In this document: positions 1-12,510 of the stretch, in pieces
Numbering within the stretch: position 1 is the stretch's first letter
How the letters are laid out: the number at the start of each line of letters is the position of its first letter
From: Siphonodentalium dalli
Taxonomy: Eukaryota; Mollusca; Scaphopoda; Gadilida; Siphonodentaliidae
Length of the DNA: 64,000 nt
NCBI GenBank assembly: GCA_032622095.1
Contig: CP136066.1
Coordinates: forward strand, 90,541,319-90,605,318
Direction: 5' to 3'
Notes under the pieces: model-generated
What the model saw: the letters and a program-made list of their open reading frames with translations, nothing else
Database searches by the model: none
What the model was told of the DNA's origin: nothing
Program-made: the position numbers and the translations under genes

Positions 1-3000
1 TACTAAAGCTCTATTGCTAATTCCCCACATTTTATAAATCAACAATCCAAATTCATATATAGAGTAAATTCGAGTTCGTGATAGATATATGACAGACCAA
101 ATTTGATAGTAAATAGCTGTTTTCTAAAAAGGTTATTTACTATCAGAATTAAAGTAGAAATATGGCCAGATGTCATTTAGAGGCAACATTATACAAAATA
201 ATAATTAAATCACTCCTTTGTTCATTAAGTCACAGTAACAATACAGCTAGTACTCCAACCACTTCTTAATTACATGTACATGGCCTACAGGCTCAGACCA
301 CTTTAACCTGTTAATTAATGAATGGCACACAGAGGTGATAAAAGAACCCCTGCCAATTAACCACAAAGGACTCAATTAACTTGATTATCAAATGAGCCTC
401 TGGCATGAGGAGGTGACATAATGATTTATATATTGACCAACCACTGCCTTCTTAAAAAGAAATAAATACTTATATTTTACAATGATGAGCACACTTAGTG
501 GCAGCTAGGATATACACTTGGATGCAAGGAGTGCAGCAGACAATTCAACATGGAACTAGAGAGCTATAATTTGAAGTTAAGTAATATAGACATATTCAAT
601 ACTTATCACCTATTCAAGAATGTTGCTATAACATGATGGTTTAATTGTTACCTAGTATATATATTAACATTAGTGCTAGTTGCAGGTTTTTATCATATAT
701 ATTACCTATCTCAATCTCATTCCAATATGTATGAATTATTACTCCAGATTGATTATTATTTCACATTATCTAGCTTGGTCGAGATGTATCGCATGTGAAC
801 ATTAGAATGAAGCATTGTATAATGTCCTACTACTAAAAGGGGTCCCCAGGATGATGTTTCTAAACATGATATTTCATATATGTCTCATATGAGTAGGATA
901 AGATGGAGCCAAGTACATGGCCCAATGCCTCTGGGAAGAACAGTGATTCCCACCATGATATAGCGTGAAACCACATACTTGGCAATACAAGTATTTGCCA
1001 AAATGGGGCAGTATAAATCATCATTTATATCTCAATAATGTTAGCCATTCATGGCGGTGTTCAATATGCTACTTCAGCAAATCTAGCCACATGCGGCGGT
1101 GTGTAATATGAATTACATTTTCATGATTCTAGCCAAATATACATGACTACATAAAGTATTCCACTTCGATCAACCTAACTAGTCGACAGTGACACTTCAA
1201 TAAGTAAACTTATACATTGCTAATAATCATGATCATCTGCGTCATACATACTACTACTCATGTTATTTCATATATATATTGCTCGATGCTTAAAAGGAAT
1301 AACGTAGGTGAATTATACCATTCTTATGCATGTTATATTGATGCCCTGTTACTTTAATTTATTGTTCATGTTCATCCCATCATAACATATGCATCAGGGT
1401 ACATATTATACATATCAGAATATAGAAGTGAATTCAGACCAGGTGTTGTTAGTATTACTTTCTGAAGGTCCCCGGTCCTCTCATAGTTTACTAAAGCTCT
1501 ATTGCTAATTCCCCACATTTTATAAATCAACAATCCAAATTCATATATAGAGTAAATTCGAGTTCGTGATAGATATATGACAGACCAAATTTGATAGTAA
1601 ATAGCTGTTTTCTAAAAAGGTTATTTACTATCAGAATTAAAGTAGAAATATGGCCAGATGTCATTTAGAGGCAACATTATACAAAATAATAATTAAATCA
1701 CTCCTTTGTTCATTAAGTCACAGTAACAATACAGCTAGTACTCCAACCACTTCTTAATTACATGTACATGGCCTACAGGCTCAGACCACTTTAACCTGTT
1801 AATTAATGAATGGCACACAGAGGTGATAAAAGAACCCCTGCCAATTAACCACAAAGGACTCAATTAACTTGATTATCAAATGAGCCTCTGGCATGAGGAG
1901 GTGACATAATGATTTATATATTGACCAACCACTGCCTTCTTAAAAAGAAATAAATACTTATATTTTACAATGATGAGCACACTTAGTGGCAGCTAGGATA
2001 TACACTTGGATGCAAGGAGTGCAGCAGACAATTCAACATGGAACTAGAGAGCTATAATTTGAAGTTAAGTAATATAGACATATTCAATACTTATCACCTA
2101 TTCAAGAATGTTGCTATAACATGATGGTTTTCAAGGAAAACACAAGGTTTCAAGGACAAAAACCAAGATGCAGGATTTGTGCGCGGATTAGACTCAAAAG
2201 TAAAAATGACATGGGACTCAAAAGAAGAGACAGGATTCAAGGATAAGCAGGAGGAAGCAGATGTTGAAAGAAGAGGATACAGGATTAAAGAGGAAGGATA
2301 CAGGATTAAAGAAGAGGATACATTGCTAATAATCATGATCATCTGCGTCATACATACTACTACTCATGTTATTTCATATATATATTGCTCGATGCTTAAA
2401 AGGAATAACGTAGGTGAATTATACCATTCTTATGCATGTTATATTGATGCCCTGTTACTTTAATTTATTGTTCATGTTCATCCCATCATAACATATGCAT
2501 CAGGGTACATATTATACATATCAGAATATAGAAGTGAATTCAGACCAGGTGTTGTTAGTATTACTTTCTGAAGGTCCCCGGTCCTCTCATAGTTTACTAA
2601 AGCTCTATTGCTAATTCCCCACATTTTATAAATCAACAATCCAAATTCATATATAGAGTAAATTCGAGTTCGTGATAGATATATGACAGACCAAATTTGA
2701 TAGTAAATAGCTGTTTTCTAAAAAGGTTATTTACTATCAGAATTAAAGTAGAAATATGGCCAGATGTCATTTAGAGGCAACATTATACAAAATAATAATT
2801 AAATCACTCCTTTGTTCATTAAGTCACAGTAACAATACAGCTAGTACTCCAACCACTTCTTAATTACATGTACATGGCCTACAGGCTCAGACCACTTTAA
2901 CCTGTTAATTAATGAATGGCACACAGAGGTGATAAAAGAACCCCTGCCAATTAACCACAAAGGACTCAATTAACTTATTATCAAATGAGCCTCTGGCATG

Positions 3001-4511
3001 AGGAGGTGACATAATGATTTATATATTGACCAACCAACAAAAACTCAAAAGAAGAGACAGGATTCAAGGATAAGCAGGAGGAAGCAGATGTTGAAAGAAG
3101 AGGATACAGGATTAAAGAGGAAGGATACAGGATTAAAGAAGAGGATACACGACTAAGGATTACGAGACATAGGATTAAAGAAGGATTACGAGACATAGGA
3201 CTAAAGAAGATAGTTACTACCAGATAAAAGGCGCTGCAGATACTAGGAGAAAATGAAACATTCATGGAGAAGACCTAAGGGGATGACAATCATGATAATT
3301 ATGGCATGGACTTGTACATAGACAAACTGGATCTACATCTGTTAACCCATACCCTGATGCATCATCATATTGTAAATTCATATCATTACTGTTCACCATT
3401 TATCAGTTAGCATGCATGTATATTGTTATTGACATTTATTAGTCACAATTGATTATCAGCTGCAATGCTGCACTCCGATTAATAAGAAAGTTGAGCCCGG
3501 AGGTCTCAACAAAGTGGACAGGGGCGTATATGACAGACCAAATTTGATAGTAAATAGCTGTTTTCTAAAAAGGTTATTTACTATCAGAATTAAAGTAGAA
3601 ATATGGCCAGATGTCATTTAGAGGCAACATTATACAAAATAATAATTAAATCACTCCTTTGTTCATTAAGTCACAGTAACAATACAGCTAGTACTCCAAC
3701 CACTTCTTAATTACATGTACATGGCCTACAGGCTCAGACCACTTTAACCTGTTAATTAATGAATGGCACACAGAGGTGATAAAAGAACCCCTGCCAATTA
3801 ACCACAAAGGACTCAATTAACTTGATTATCAAATGAGCCTCTGGCATGAGGAGGTGACATAATGATTTATATATTGACCAACCACTGCCTTCTTAAAAAG
3901 AAATAAATACTTATATTTTACAATGATGAGCACACTTAGTGGCAGCTAGGATATACACTTGGATGCAAGGAGTGCAGCAGACAATTCAACATGGAACTAG
4001 AGAGCTATAATTTGAAGTTAAGTAATATAGACATATTCAATACTTATCACCTATTCAAGAATGTTGCTATAACATGATGGTTTTCAAGGAAAACACAAGG
4101 TTTCAAGGACAAAAACCAAGATGCAGGATTTGTGCGCGGATTAGACTCAGTAAAAATGACATGGGACTCAAAAGAAGAGACAGGATTCAAGGATAAGCAG
4201 GAGGAAGCAGATGTTGAAAGAAGAGGATACAGGATTAAAGAGGAAGGATACAGGATTAAAGAAGAGGATACATTGCTAATAATCATGATCATCTGCGTCA
4301 TACATACTACTACTCATGTTATTTCATATATATATTGCTCGATGCTTAAAAGGAATAACGTAGGTGAATTATACCATTCTTATGCATGTTATATTGATGC
4401 CCTGTTACTTTAATTTATTGTTCATGTTCATCCCATCATAACATATGCATCAGGGTACATATTATACATATCAGAATATAGAAGTGAATTCAGACCAGGT
4501 GTTGTTAGTAT
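1..4511. repeat. Tandem array of a ~1.1-1.5 kb satellite-like unit
   Basis: The same start (TACTAAAGCTCTATTGC) occurs at 1, 1489 and 2595. A fourth copy enters part-way through the unit near 3527 and runs to about 4511, so the units are about 1488, 1106, 932 and 985 bp. Long stretches are nearly identical between copies, which implies recent amplification or homogenisation. The units are mosaic: copy 1 carries a ~590-bp middle segment (about 630-1215) where copies 2 and 4 carry a ~200-bp purine-rich segment. Copy 3 joins the purine-rich segment to a unique ~330-bp tail (about 3150-3526). The array continues beyond the left edge of the window or starts there. I see no coding content; the short frames that recur in each unit are products of the repeat. 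Confidence 0.93.
2127..2320. repeat. Purine-rich degenerate minisatellite inside the array unit
   Basis: Short motifs such as AGGATACAGGATTAAAGA and ATTCAAGGA iterate here on the purine-rich strand. Related blocks lie at about 3040-3200 and 4080-4270. The block replaces the middle segment of the first array unit, so it marks a module exchange between array copies. Confidence 0.75.
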
Positions 4512-4512
4512 T

Positions 4513-5894
4513 TCGACAAAATATGGGGCATTAGTGCAATCGGCGCGGTGCGCCATTAGTGCATTCGGCGCGGTGCGCCATTAGCGCGGTGCGCCGAAAG
4601 CGACAAAATATGCGCCATTAGCGCATGTACAATTAAGTATGTGATCACCCCAGAAGGGGTGCCGGAAGAGGGGGCAGAGTGGGCAGCTGACCCAAGCTTC
4701 AGTTGAGGCCAGTCTAGATGCTAGGATTTGTGATTTTCTTGTACAGTTTTCAAAAACATTTATCACACTGCGTTGAACAACAATGGTCAGTCCGGTGTGT
4801 CCTGGTCTCTTGTCCATAGCCGTGTGCATTTGTCTGGATTTAGACCACTAGATGTTAGGATATTAGGCATGAGCACTAAGGTGCAAGGGGGGGGGGGGGA
4901 TGCAAATGGAATTATGTAAAATTTGTGTTTTGTCTGATTCTGATTCAAGGAGGTGCAGTTCGAATTTCACAAGGTGGACACCCCCAACGGAGACCCTCTA
5001 GCCACATCCCTGGGACCGTCTGATCGGATTGAGTACCTTTAACTACCCACAAAGGAGGGACCAGGACCACACGGCCACAATAATTTTAAATCTGAATAAT
5101 GACAAATTATATCATTTGGAGGTCTATCTACAGCAAAATTCAGCCCCTCCCTTTTAAAATTGATACATAGGCCTAGGCCTATACATTGTACATATGGCCA
5201 TGCCCGATCTGTGCAGGGGCACCGGAAGCATCCAAGGGCAGGGGGGGCAGAGCCTACAAAAAGGGCACTTTTCTGCAAAAAAAGGGGCATTTTCTCCGCA
5301 AACTCGGAAAAATAACCATAAATTCATTGTGGCAAAAATCCCTATTTTAAAGGTATTTGTCGGTTTTTATGGCCGTTTTGTGACAAAATTGACAAAAAAT
5401 TTATATTCCTTGTGAAATTGGTGGTAGGCCTATTTGGACAAAAAAAGTCACATTTTACTGTAAAAAACATGAGATTAAACACACAAAAAGCATTTTCTTT
5501 CTCCAGAAAAAGGGCAAGTCCTGCCCCCGCTCACCCCCTTGGTCAAGGGCAGGGGGTCAGCTGCCCCATCTGCCCCCTCTTCCGGCACCCCTGCTGGGGT
5601 GATCACATACTTAATTGTACGTGCGCTAATGGCGCATATTTTGTCGCTTTCGGCGCACCGCGCTAATGGCGCACCGCGCCGAATGCACTAATGGCGCACC
5701 GCGCCGATTGCACTAATGGCGCATATTTTGTCGCTTTCGGTGCGGTGCGCCGAAAGCGACAAAAAGTGCGCCGTAATGGCGCATGTTTTGTCGCTTTCGG
5801 CGCTTTCGGCGCGCGCCGAAACAACGCTAATGGCGCACATTTTGTCGCTTTCGGCGCATCGCGACAAAAAGTGCGCCGAAAGCGCCATTAGCAA
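4513..5894. mobile_element. CG-rich foldback element (non-autonomous DNA transposon)
   Basis: Positions about 4513-4693 are the near-perfect inverted repeat of about 5552-5731, a ~180-bp arm pair around a ~860-bp centre. The arms are built from interspersed short words (GCGCCATTAG, GGCGCGGTGCGCC, CGACAAAATATG). Beyond the right arm the same words continue to about 5894, so the left end looks truncated where it meets the satellite array. The centre shares sequence with the dispersed family at 38.65-39.13 kb and ends with a GATCGGATTGAGTACCTTTAA terminus like the TTAA elements. No transposase frame is present. Confidence 0.8.
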
Positions 5895-6156
5895 GTGGCC
5901 GTAATAGGATTCCATAAACAATCAACAGTTTACTGTTTGTATTGATGGAGGTCTTGGCGGCATTTATTATTGGCGTCCAAATGGTGGCTCCGTTAAAAGT
6001 GAGTCTTCTGTTCTGCTGCTTTATGACTACAGTAATTCACGTTCATTAGTTATTGTATTTACCTTTTTTCTTTGTTATATTTTTGTTGTTCTTGCTTTTG
6101 TTCAGGTTTGCTTGTTCGTTTGTTATCTGTTTTGTTCTTGTTTTTTTTCAATTAAG

Positions 6157-6531
6157 GTGATTTTGAATGGGGATTTCCATGCAAATCTCCCCAGTAAATG
6201 TTATATATGAAGCAGTTGTTTGGGAACTAAAACAGCCATATTATTAAACAAACTTTTTACAGAGATAACATTTAGCTGGCTTGGTAAATAGGCATTTTTT
6301 GCTATAAATTTATTTTTGATAATTTTTTTCTGGCATTACAACACTTGACCTAGTTTTGTAAATTCAATATAAAATACAAAAATAAATGCATCAACTTTTT
6401 TCGAATGGAGCAAATTCCAAGCCGACCCGCCAGGTAAATATGTATTGTTTTCAATACCGCACAACAAATATTTCCAACTCTGTAACTTTTGCTGCGGAGA
6501 TTTGCATGGAAATGTCCATTCAAATTTGGTC
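6157..6531. mobile_element. Short MITE with ~40-bp inverted repeats
   Basis: About 6157-6195 (containing ATTTCCATGCAAATCTCC) is the imperfect inverted repeat of about 6493-6531 (GGAGATTTGCATGGAAAT). The ~375-bp size and lack of coding content fit a miniature inverted-repeat element. The target duplication is not clear. Confidence 0.6.
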
Positions 6532-6539
6532 ACTTGACC

Positions 6540-7240
6540 TCCTCCTTAACGTGTCATGACATGCACACCAATCATCAAATAATCGGAGTTTAATATATTA
6601 TGGTCATGGGGGTCGCACTATGGTTATAGCCCATCTTCCACTCATTGACTGTAGAAGATTTTATATCATGTAATTAATTTTCGCATCAACCTTTTGATTC
6701 AAAGGAGGTTTTTATGTATTGAAATTGTTACTATTTTTTGGAAATCTACCAGTAGGTACCTATACTACAAATGCATAAAACCTATGTAATCATTAAACTG
6801 TATTAAAAACTAATCTGTACAAATGGAATAACAGTAAATATACACTCTTTGTCTATTTACTTTTTTACCATTTGAAAGAACCGTCCATGTTGGACTTTCC
6901 AAAGACATGTTATTACCAATTATGGCACTAATCTTTACCTTCATAATCATTCTAGGCAATATATTATATTGCATATTTTTCAACTGTTGAACAAAATTTA
7001 CGATTTTTCGGAACAAATTCTTTGACAAAATGTTTGTACAATCGTTAATTGGACTTGGAGTTGGAATTTGACACAACACATTTATGACTTAACATGACGG
7101 TGTGCAATTTGGTAAACTTGAGTTATTCCTGTTTGTGCAACAATTTAGTGGAAATAAATTAGTCCAGTGTCATTCATCAGATGTTATAAAAAAAAACATT
7201 TAATATGGATACAAGCAAGTTCAATGTGGGTTTTTTTCAG
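6540..7240. other. No gene seen
   Basis: AT-rich sequence with only short frames that lack recognisable domains. Confidence 0.5.
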
Positions 7241-7357
7241 GTAATCCTGAGTGCTTCAATTCATGGGACAGGGTAAACGGCGAAGTTCAACTCGTTATCA
7301 AGTCGACGGGCTATCCTTTCAACTCTGCAATCAGTTATTTCACCACACAGACCACAT
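7241..7357 (+). CDS. Possible terminal exon of an unrecognised gene
   Basis: A strong acceptor-like sequence (GGGTTTTTTTCAG) ends at 7240. In the phase starting with two bases, the next 38 codons are open and have ordinary protein composition, including NPECFNSWDRVNGEVQLV, and end at a TAA near 7357. No partner exon was found upstream and I do not recognise the peptide. A longer 98-codon frame (7251-7547) overlaps in another phase. This is a tentative exon call that rests only on the acceptor and the open frame; it could be chance. Confidence 0.2.
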
Positions 7358-7559
7358 AAGGGGACTTTGTCGGAATGATCAATTTATAGTTGACGACTAC
7401 CCCCTCCCCTCGCACATTGAAAACCAAACTTATATCAGCTATGCATGGCGAAATTCCAAACTGATGACAATATTAGGCCTAACATTTTGTTCTGAACGAC
7501 ATATTGTCAGAGGGTTACTGTGGGTCCATTATACTTATAGTTATTAATGTCCTCGAGCC

Positions 7560-8925
7560 TTTGACATTACATTTATAAAGTTAGCTTTGGCAGTATGGGC
7601 TCTGTTCTCAAGAATTCTCAATCTGGTGGACAGGGTCTATAGAAAGTTCATATTACCTTTGTATGTCTTCATAGCATTTATTCATTCATCACAAGAATAT
7701 TATCATCATCTCCATCGACACACAAAATCGAACATCATCCACAGACTGGCATAGTCTGACAATACATCAACATAGATGTAGAATATAGAATATAGTAGGC
7801 CCTGCAACCAAATGCAAATATATTACCATTTGCATACATAATAAGCACGCATATGTGCATACACAAATATATGTTAAAGGAACTTGAGGAGTTCCTGAAA
7901 ATACTAGAGATGCCAAATAACTAATCTATCTAATTGAGATATCTACAAACTGGCATTTCAGGTTATCGGGAGATAACCTCACACAAGTAATCACATTAAA
8001 ATATAATTAAAATAGGAAATATACTTTATGTCAAAACGGGACAAACTCTACTCATTTACTTGAAGACAAAAGTTATTATAAAAACATTGGTTATAACGAT
8101 AAAATATAGAAACTGTGAACATACCAGTTCAATGAGACATAGGCCACTATGTCAGGATCTGTATACAACGATAGTCTAAACAACTTGACGACATCTTGAC
8201 GACAAAATAAACTAAGACTTTAAGACAATAACTTTCCGAAGACAACTTTACTTTCTGACCAACTAATCTAAAACCCCGCGAAACTGTTTAACCTTTGACA
8301 ACTTTACGCGCGACCATGTGTCATCCAATCAGCTGCGAGCTTACCTGTACTATTTGAAGTGGCAGTACTAGAGCGTTTAGCATTGGGCTAAAGTGACAGA
8401 GTAATAGTTACAGGGACGGATCGAAACAGCGAAGTAGAGAGGGTAAACGGGATGTCGTAAATACCGGTGATATGGATGAATATGTTAGCTGCTAGTTGTC
8501 AGTATTAACTTGTATTAGTTGAATATAAACTAGGGCTAAATTACACCGTCACAATATTTTACACTAATACTACATTTTGAATATCAGAACACATTTCAAC
8601 ATATTTTCGGTCTAAACCTCTCAACTGTTGAAAAATATGACAAACGTACCACACCCCCGTCGTTTTCGTGAATATGTCAAGCAGGCGCGGGGTCGGTCGA
8701 CGACACTTTTGAGATGATACAGCATGTTATGTACTTAATATCTTCGAAAAATAATAAAAGTATATCCAGAGCGCTAAACCAAATGGCATTGCGTTCATTA
8801 ATTGTCTTCCTTATTATCACGCTCCTATCTTATCACATACCGCGTGTACGTTTATATTGCCGAAAATAATAATTATCTACCTTGTAACGCTTAAAATGAC
8901 ATGGCTCGTTCGAAGCCCTAAATTA
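7560..8925. other. No gene seen
   Basis: AT-rich intergenic sequence. A minus-strand donor-like ACAG/GTAAGC lies near 8345 and a CCAATCA box near 8325, but no coding exon could be attached to them. Confidence 0.4.
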
Positions 8926-10164
8926 TCTATACATATAAAAGTAGGATCTGTCTGCCGTCCGTCTGTCTGTTCGCGATTGTTCTCCCAGACCCTGGACCGA
9001 TTTCAACCAAATATGGTATGGTGAGTCAGGGTATACCCCGGTGGACGTTATAACGGTGTTAGTATTTCAAAATATTAATACAAAAAAAAAACAATTTAAT
9101 AATTTATTTTGAATAACATTAAGTTTCTTTTGGTTAAATCGAGCGAGGAGTTCAATCTAAAAAAAAGAAAAGAAGACAGGACATATAACTGAATGTATAT
9201 AACGTTTTTAAAGTAAAGATTTTTTTTATTATTATTAAATCAAAATGTTTAAAACATCAATATGTGCGTGAAGTCCACAAAGGGGAACAATGATGGCAGC
9301 AAGCCGTATGTTCAGGAGCCTGTTTAAGCTATAGTGTACACATTATTTGGTAAGATGTATCTCAAAACATACCTATAAGCGGAAGATTTCAGAGCAAACT
9401 CGTCGATAAAGCGCTGAACAAACGTGTTTTGTTTCTGATATTTTTCGGTGATTTGAGATAATGTCGTTTCTTATGGTTAATGTTTTCTTTTAAGTAACGT
9501 TCGCGTAAAATTGCGCTTGTAGACCATGAGAGGAACATCGAGAGATAGTACTACATAAGTTTGATGATTAAAATGAAGAGAAAGCAGAGCGTGAAGTTAA
9601 AATAGTGTTTCAATTTAAGGAAACGCAATATACGTTATTCGGACAGTCGCGCATTATTCCGTTTCCCATTCCGTGACTTCAATGAACAAACATGGCTAAC
9701 CAAGTGATCGGTCCCCAACATTGTGTTTGACGTGATATGTTACAAGAAAACTAAGATGCATGCATCAGATCGCCCGTGAACTATTTATCATAGAATTCTT
9801 GTAGCTATCGATTATACATTTTGGAATATCTGTCTGTATGTATGTGTGTATGAATGCATGTATGTATGTGTGTTATAGACTCGCACACTGCTCGACCGAT
9901 CCGACTCGGATTTGGTATTTAACGTGTCAACCTGACCTCGCCCATAGGCATGTTTCTGGACCTTGACCGATCCGACTAAAATTTGTGTGTAGGACTACTT
10001 CGATCCCGGGAGCAATATGGACGGGTCCAATTTCACGTGCGACCATGTCATCGAACGTACTGATATAGTTTGTCCAGATGCTGTATATACCGGGTACTGC
10101 CCAGATGAAGGCGATCACAAAGAAATCCCTAAATAGCCCGAACGAAGTCGAGTACATCAGCTAG
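8926..10164 (+). mobile_element. Helitron-like non-autonomous element 1 of a tail-to-head trio
   Basis: It begins TCTATACATATAAAAG after an A and ends ATCAGCTAG, matching the TC...CTRR borders of Helitrons, with no inverted repeats. The next element starts at the very next base. A related, left-truncated copy of the last ~420 bp is at 30459-30914. There is a CTGTATGTATGTGTG-type simple repeat near 9830-9870. No Rep/helicase frame is present, so the element is non-autonomous. The class call rests on the termini. Confidence 0.65.
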
Positions 10165-11113
10165 TCTACTGTATAATGTGAGAACTCCGTATATATAAGG
10201 GTGTGTGTGTGGGTGGGGTGTGTGTGGGTACTTCATAGAATCGAAAACGGCTGGTCGGATCGAGCTCAAATTTCCTATCTAATGGTAAAAACCCACGGGA
10301 ATGGTCAACGTCGCGTTTTGGACAAGCTCTGAGCACTCATTCTCCACATCCAATCATCAAAATCACCGCAAACGGCACATCGGGGGTTAAGGCAGGCACG
10401 ATCTTAATATTGACCATATTTGGAGTTGTTAACCGACTAACGCTCTTTATTGTCATCGGCGTTGCTAAACGCTCGCATGTGCCTACGAAACTACGGACGC
10501 AAAACGCGAAATGCATTTATCTTGATTAAAAAGGCAGAATTAACTCATCGTTAAACAAAACATGCGTGTTGTGTGATTCTTATGTCTGTCGTTCCTAGGA
10601 ACGGGGGAAATTTTCAATCATACATCTTTTAGGGACGGGTACTGCGTGTTGTGTGAAAAAAAATGCGTGTTGTGTGATTCTTATGTCTGTCGTTCCTAGG
10701 AACGGGGGAATTTTTCATCTGGTCAGTTTTTCCGCCCGATGTACCTTAAATCATACCTCTTTTAGGGATGGGTACTGCGTGTTGTGTGATTCTTATGTCT
10801 TCTTCACCTTGAAACGGGTACCCACAAAATTAGATATATGTGTGTGTCCTTTATAGACTCGAACCGATTGAGCTCAAACTTGCTACCTACGGGAAGTGTC
10901 ATGGACGGGTTAAATTGTGACCCCGACCTGACCTTGACCTTGAAAATGATCAATTAACGCATGTTATAAACAAAAAATTAATATTAACTCATTGACAAAC
11001 AAAAAATAAAATTTAAAAATTAATTATAAAAATTAACTAAAAAAAAAAAAATTAAAAATTAAAAAATTGTCATGTTTCTGACGAACGCTGCCAGTGGCGG
11101 GCTAACCTGCTAG
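10165..11113 (+). mobile_element. Helitron-like non-autonomous element 2
   Basis: It starts TCTACTGTATAATGTGAGAAC directly after the CTAG of the preceding element. It ends with a small GC-rich hairpin (CTGCC AGT GGCGG) nine bases before CTAG. It shares its opening (GAGAACTCCGTATATA, then a GT-rich run and GGTACTTCATAGAATC) with element 3, so the two are one family. Inside are repeated blocks with the palindrome CGTTCCTAGGAACG (10590 and 10691) and GCGTGTTGTGTGATTCTTATG. No coding frame. Confidence 0.68.
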
Positions 11114-12510
11114 TCTATACTATATATTTTGAGAACTCCGTATATATATATGTGTGTGTGTGTGTGTGTGGGGGGGGTACTTCATAGAATCCAAAACGCG
11201 TGTACAGATTGAGCTCAAATTTCGTATGTAAGTGTAAAATCCCACCGACACCGCCGTGGTCGCGTTTCGCGTTTTTGAGAAGCTCAGAGCACCCTTTATC
11301 CACTCCCAAATCACCGCAAAGGCGGGGGTTAATCAAGTGAGTATTTAATGAGCGTTTGTTTTTGACGCATCGCTATAAAGAGCGTCTGTTTCCCATTCAA
11401 CGTTATTAGCATCTGCAGAGTTATACGGGAAAATTGAGTGCATTTCCTATACGGGGAGATTTATTGGATGCCATACTCTTACAACATCATTGTTATAGTA
11501 TTATGACACTTAGGTCAGGGCTTAGGGGGGTAGTTATAGGCATAATGCTTCTCAGAAATCCCGGTTACAAACCAACACTCACAATTTCGTATCGCAATCG
11601 GCACTTCGGAGTTAATAGCGTTGATATATAAAGAGCGTTAGTTTTCCGCAGTCTCTATATAAAGAGCGTCGTTTTCGCTATCTAATTATCTGTATGACGG
11701 GCAATTCAATGCAATGTTATCGCTCGAAATATTATGCAGAGAGAGAAGCGTTTGTTTTCAGTGCAATACCGGATTCGACATCAAGCGTGAACGTTATCGC
11801 TCGAAATAGCTCGAAATATTATGCAGAGAGATTGCCTGTCGTTCCTAGGAACGGGGGACATGTTTACAATTCAACAAAACGTTACGGGATTCACGTTATC
11901 GCTCGAAATGTTTAGGACGGGTACCGTGAAATAACTCATTGAAAGTCGTTCCTAGGAAGGGGATTTCATTGACCCGCTCGAAATATTATGCAGAGAGATT
12001 TCACGACGGGATTCAAGAAAACGTTATCGCTCGAAATATTTAGGACGGGTACCATGAATTAACTCATTGAAAGTCGTTCCTAGGAAGGGGAATTCATCGG
12101 ATTTTTCCGCCAGAAACAAAACAAAAATAACAATAAAAAAAACAATTAAATTATAAAAAAGAATTAAATATTAAAAAATTTAAAAAATACATAAATTAAT
12201 ATTAAAATTTTAAAAATATATAAATAAAAACAAAATAATTAAAAAAATGTCATCTTTCTGTTATGTTTCGGAAAAAATTCAGAAAACAAATATATTACAT
12301 TTAGAAAACATTAAAATAATATTAAAATGTCTTGTTAAAATTAAAAAAATATATATAAATAAAAACAAAATAATTAAAAAAAATGTCATGTTTCTGTTAT
12401 GTTTCGGAAAAAAATTCAGAAAAAAAATATATTACATTTAAAAAACATTAAAATAATATAAAAATGTCATGTTTCGGACAAACGCCGCCGGTGGCGGGCT
12501 AACCTGCTAG
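11114..12510 (+). mobile_element. Helitron-like non-autonomous element 3
   Basis: It starts TCTATACTATATATTTTGAG directly after the CTAG of element 2. It ends with the hairpin CCGCC GGT GGCGG followed by GCTAACCTG and CTAG; the flanking base is T (12511), and the first element of the trio is preceded by A (8925), as expected for A/T insertion. The interior has repeated CTCGAAATATTATGCAGAGAG and CGTTCCTAGGAA words (11840, 11947, 12074) and a low-complexity AT block (12110-12460). No coding frame. Confidence 0.68.

Noticed and set aside
2094-4413. Recurring 82-94-codon frames in the tandem array
   Set aside because: They repeat with the array unit, overlap on both strands and are low complexity.
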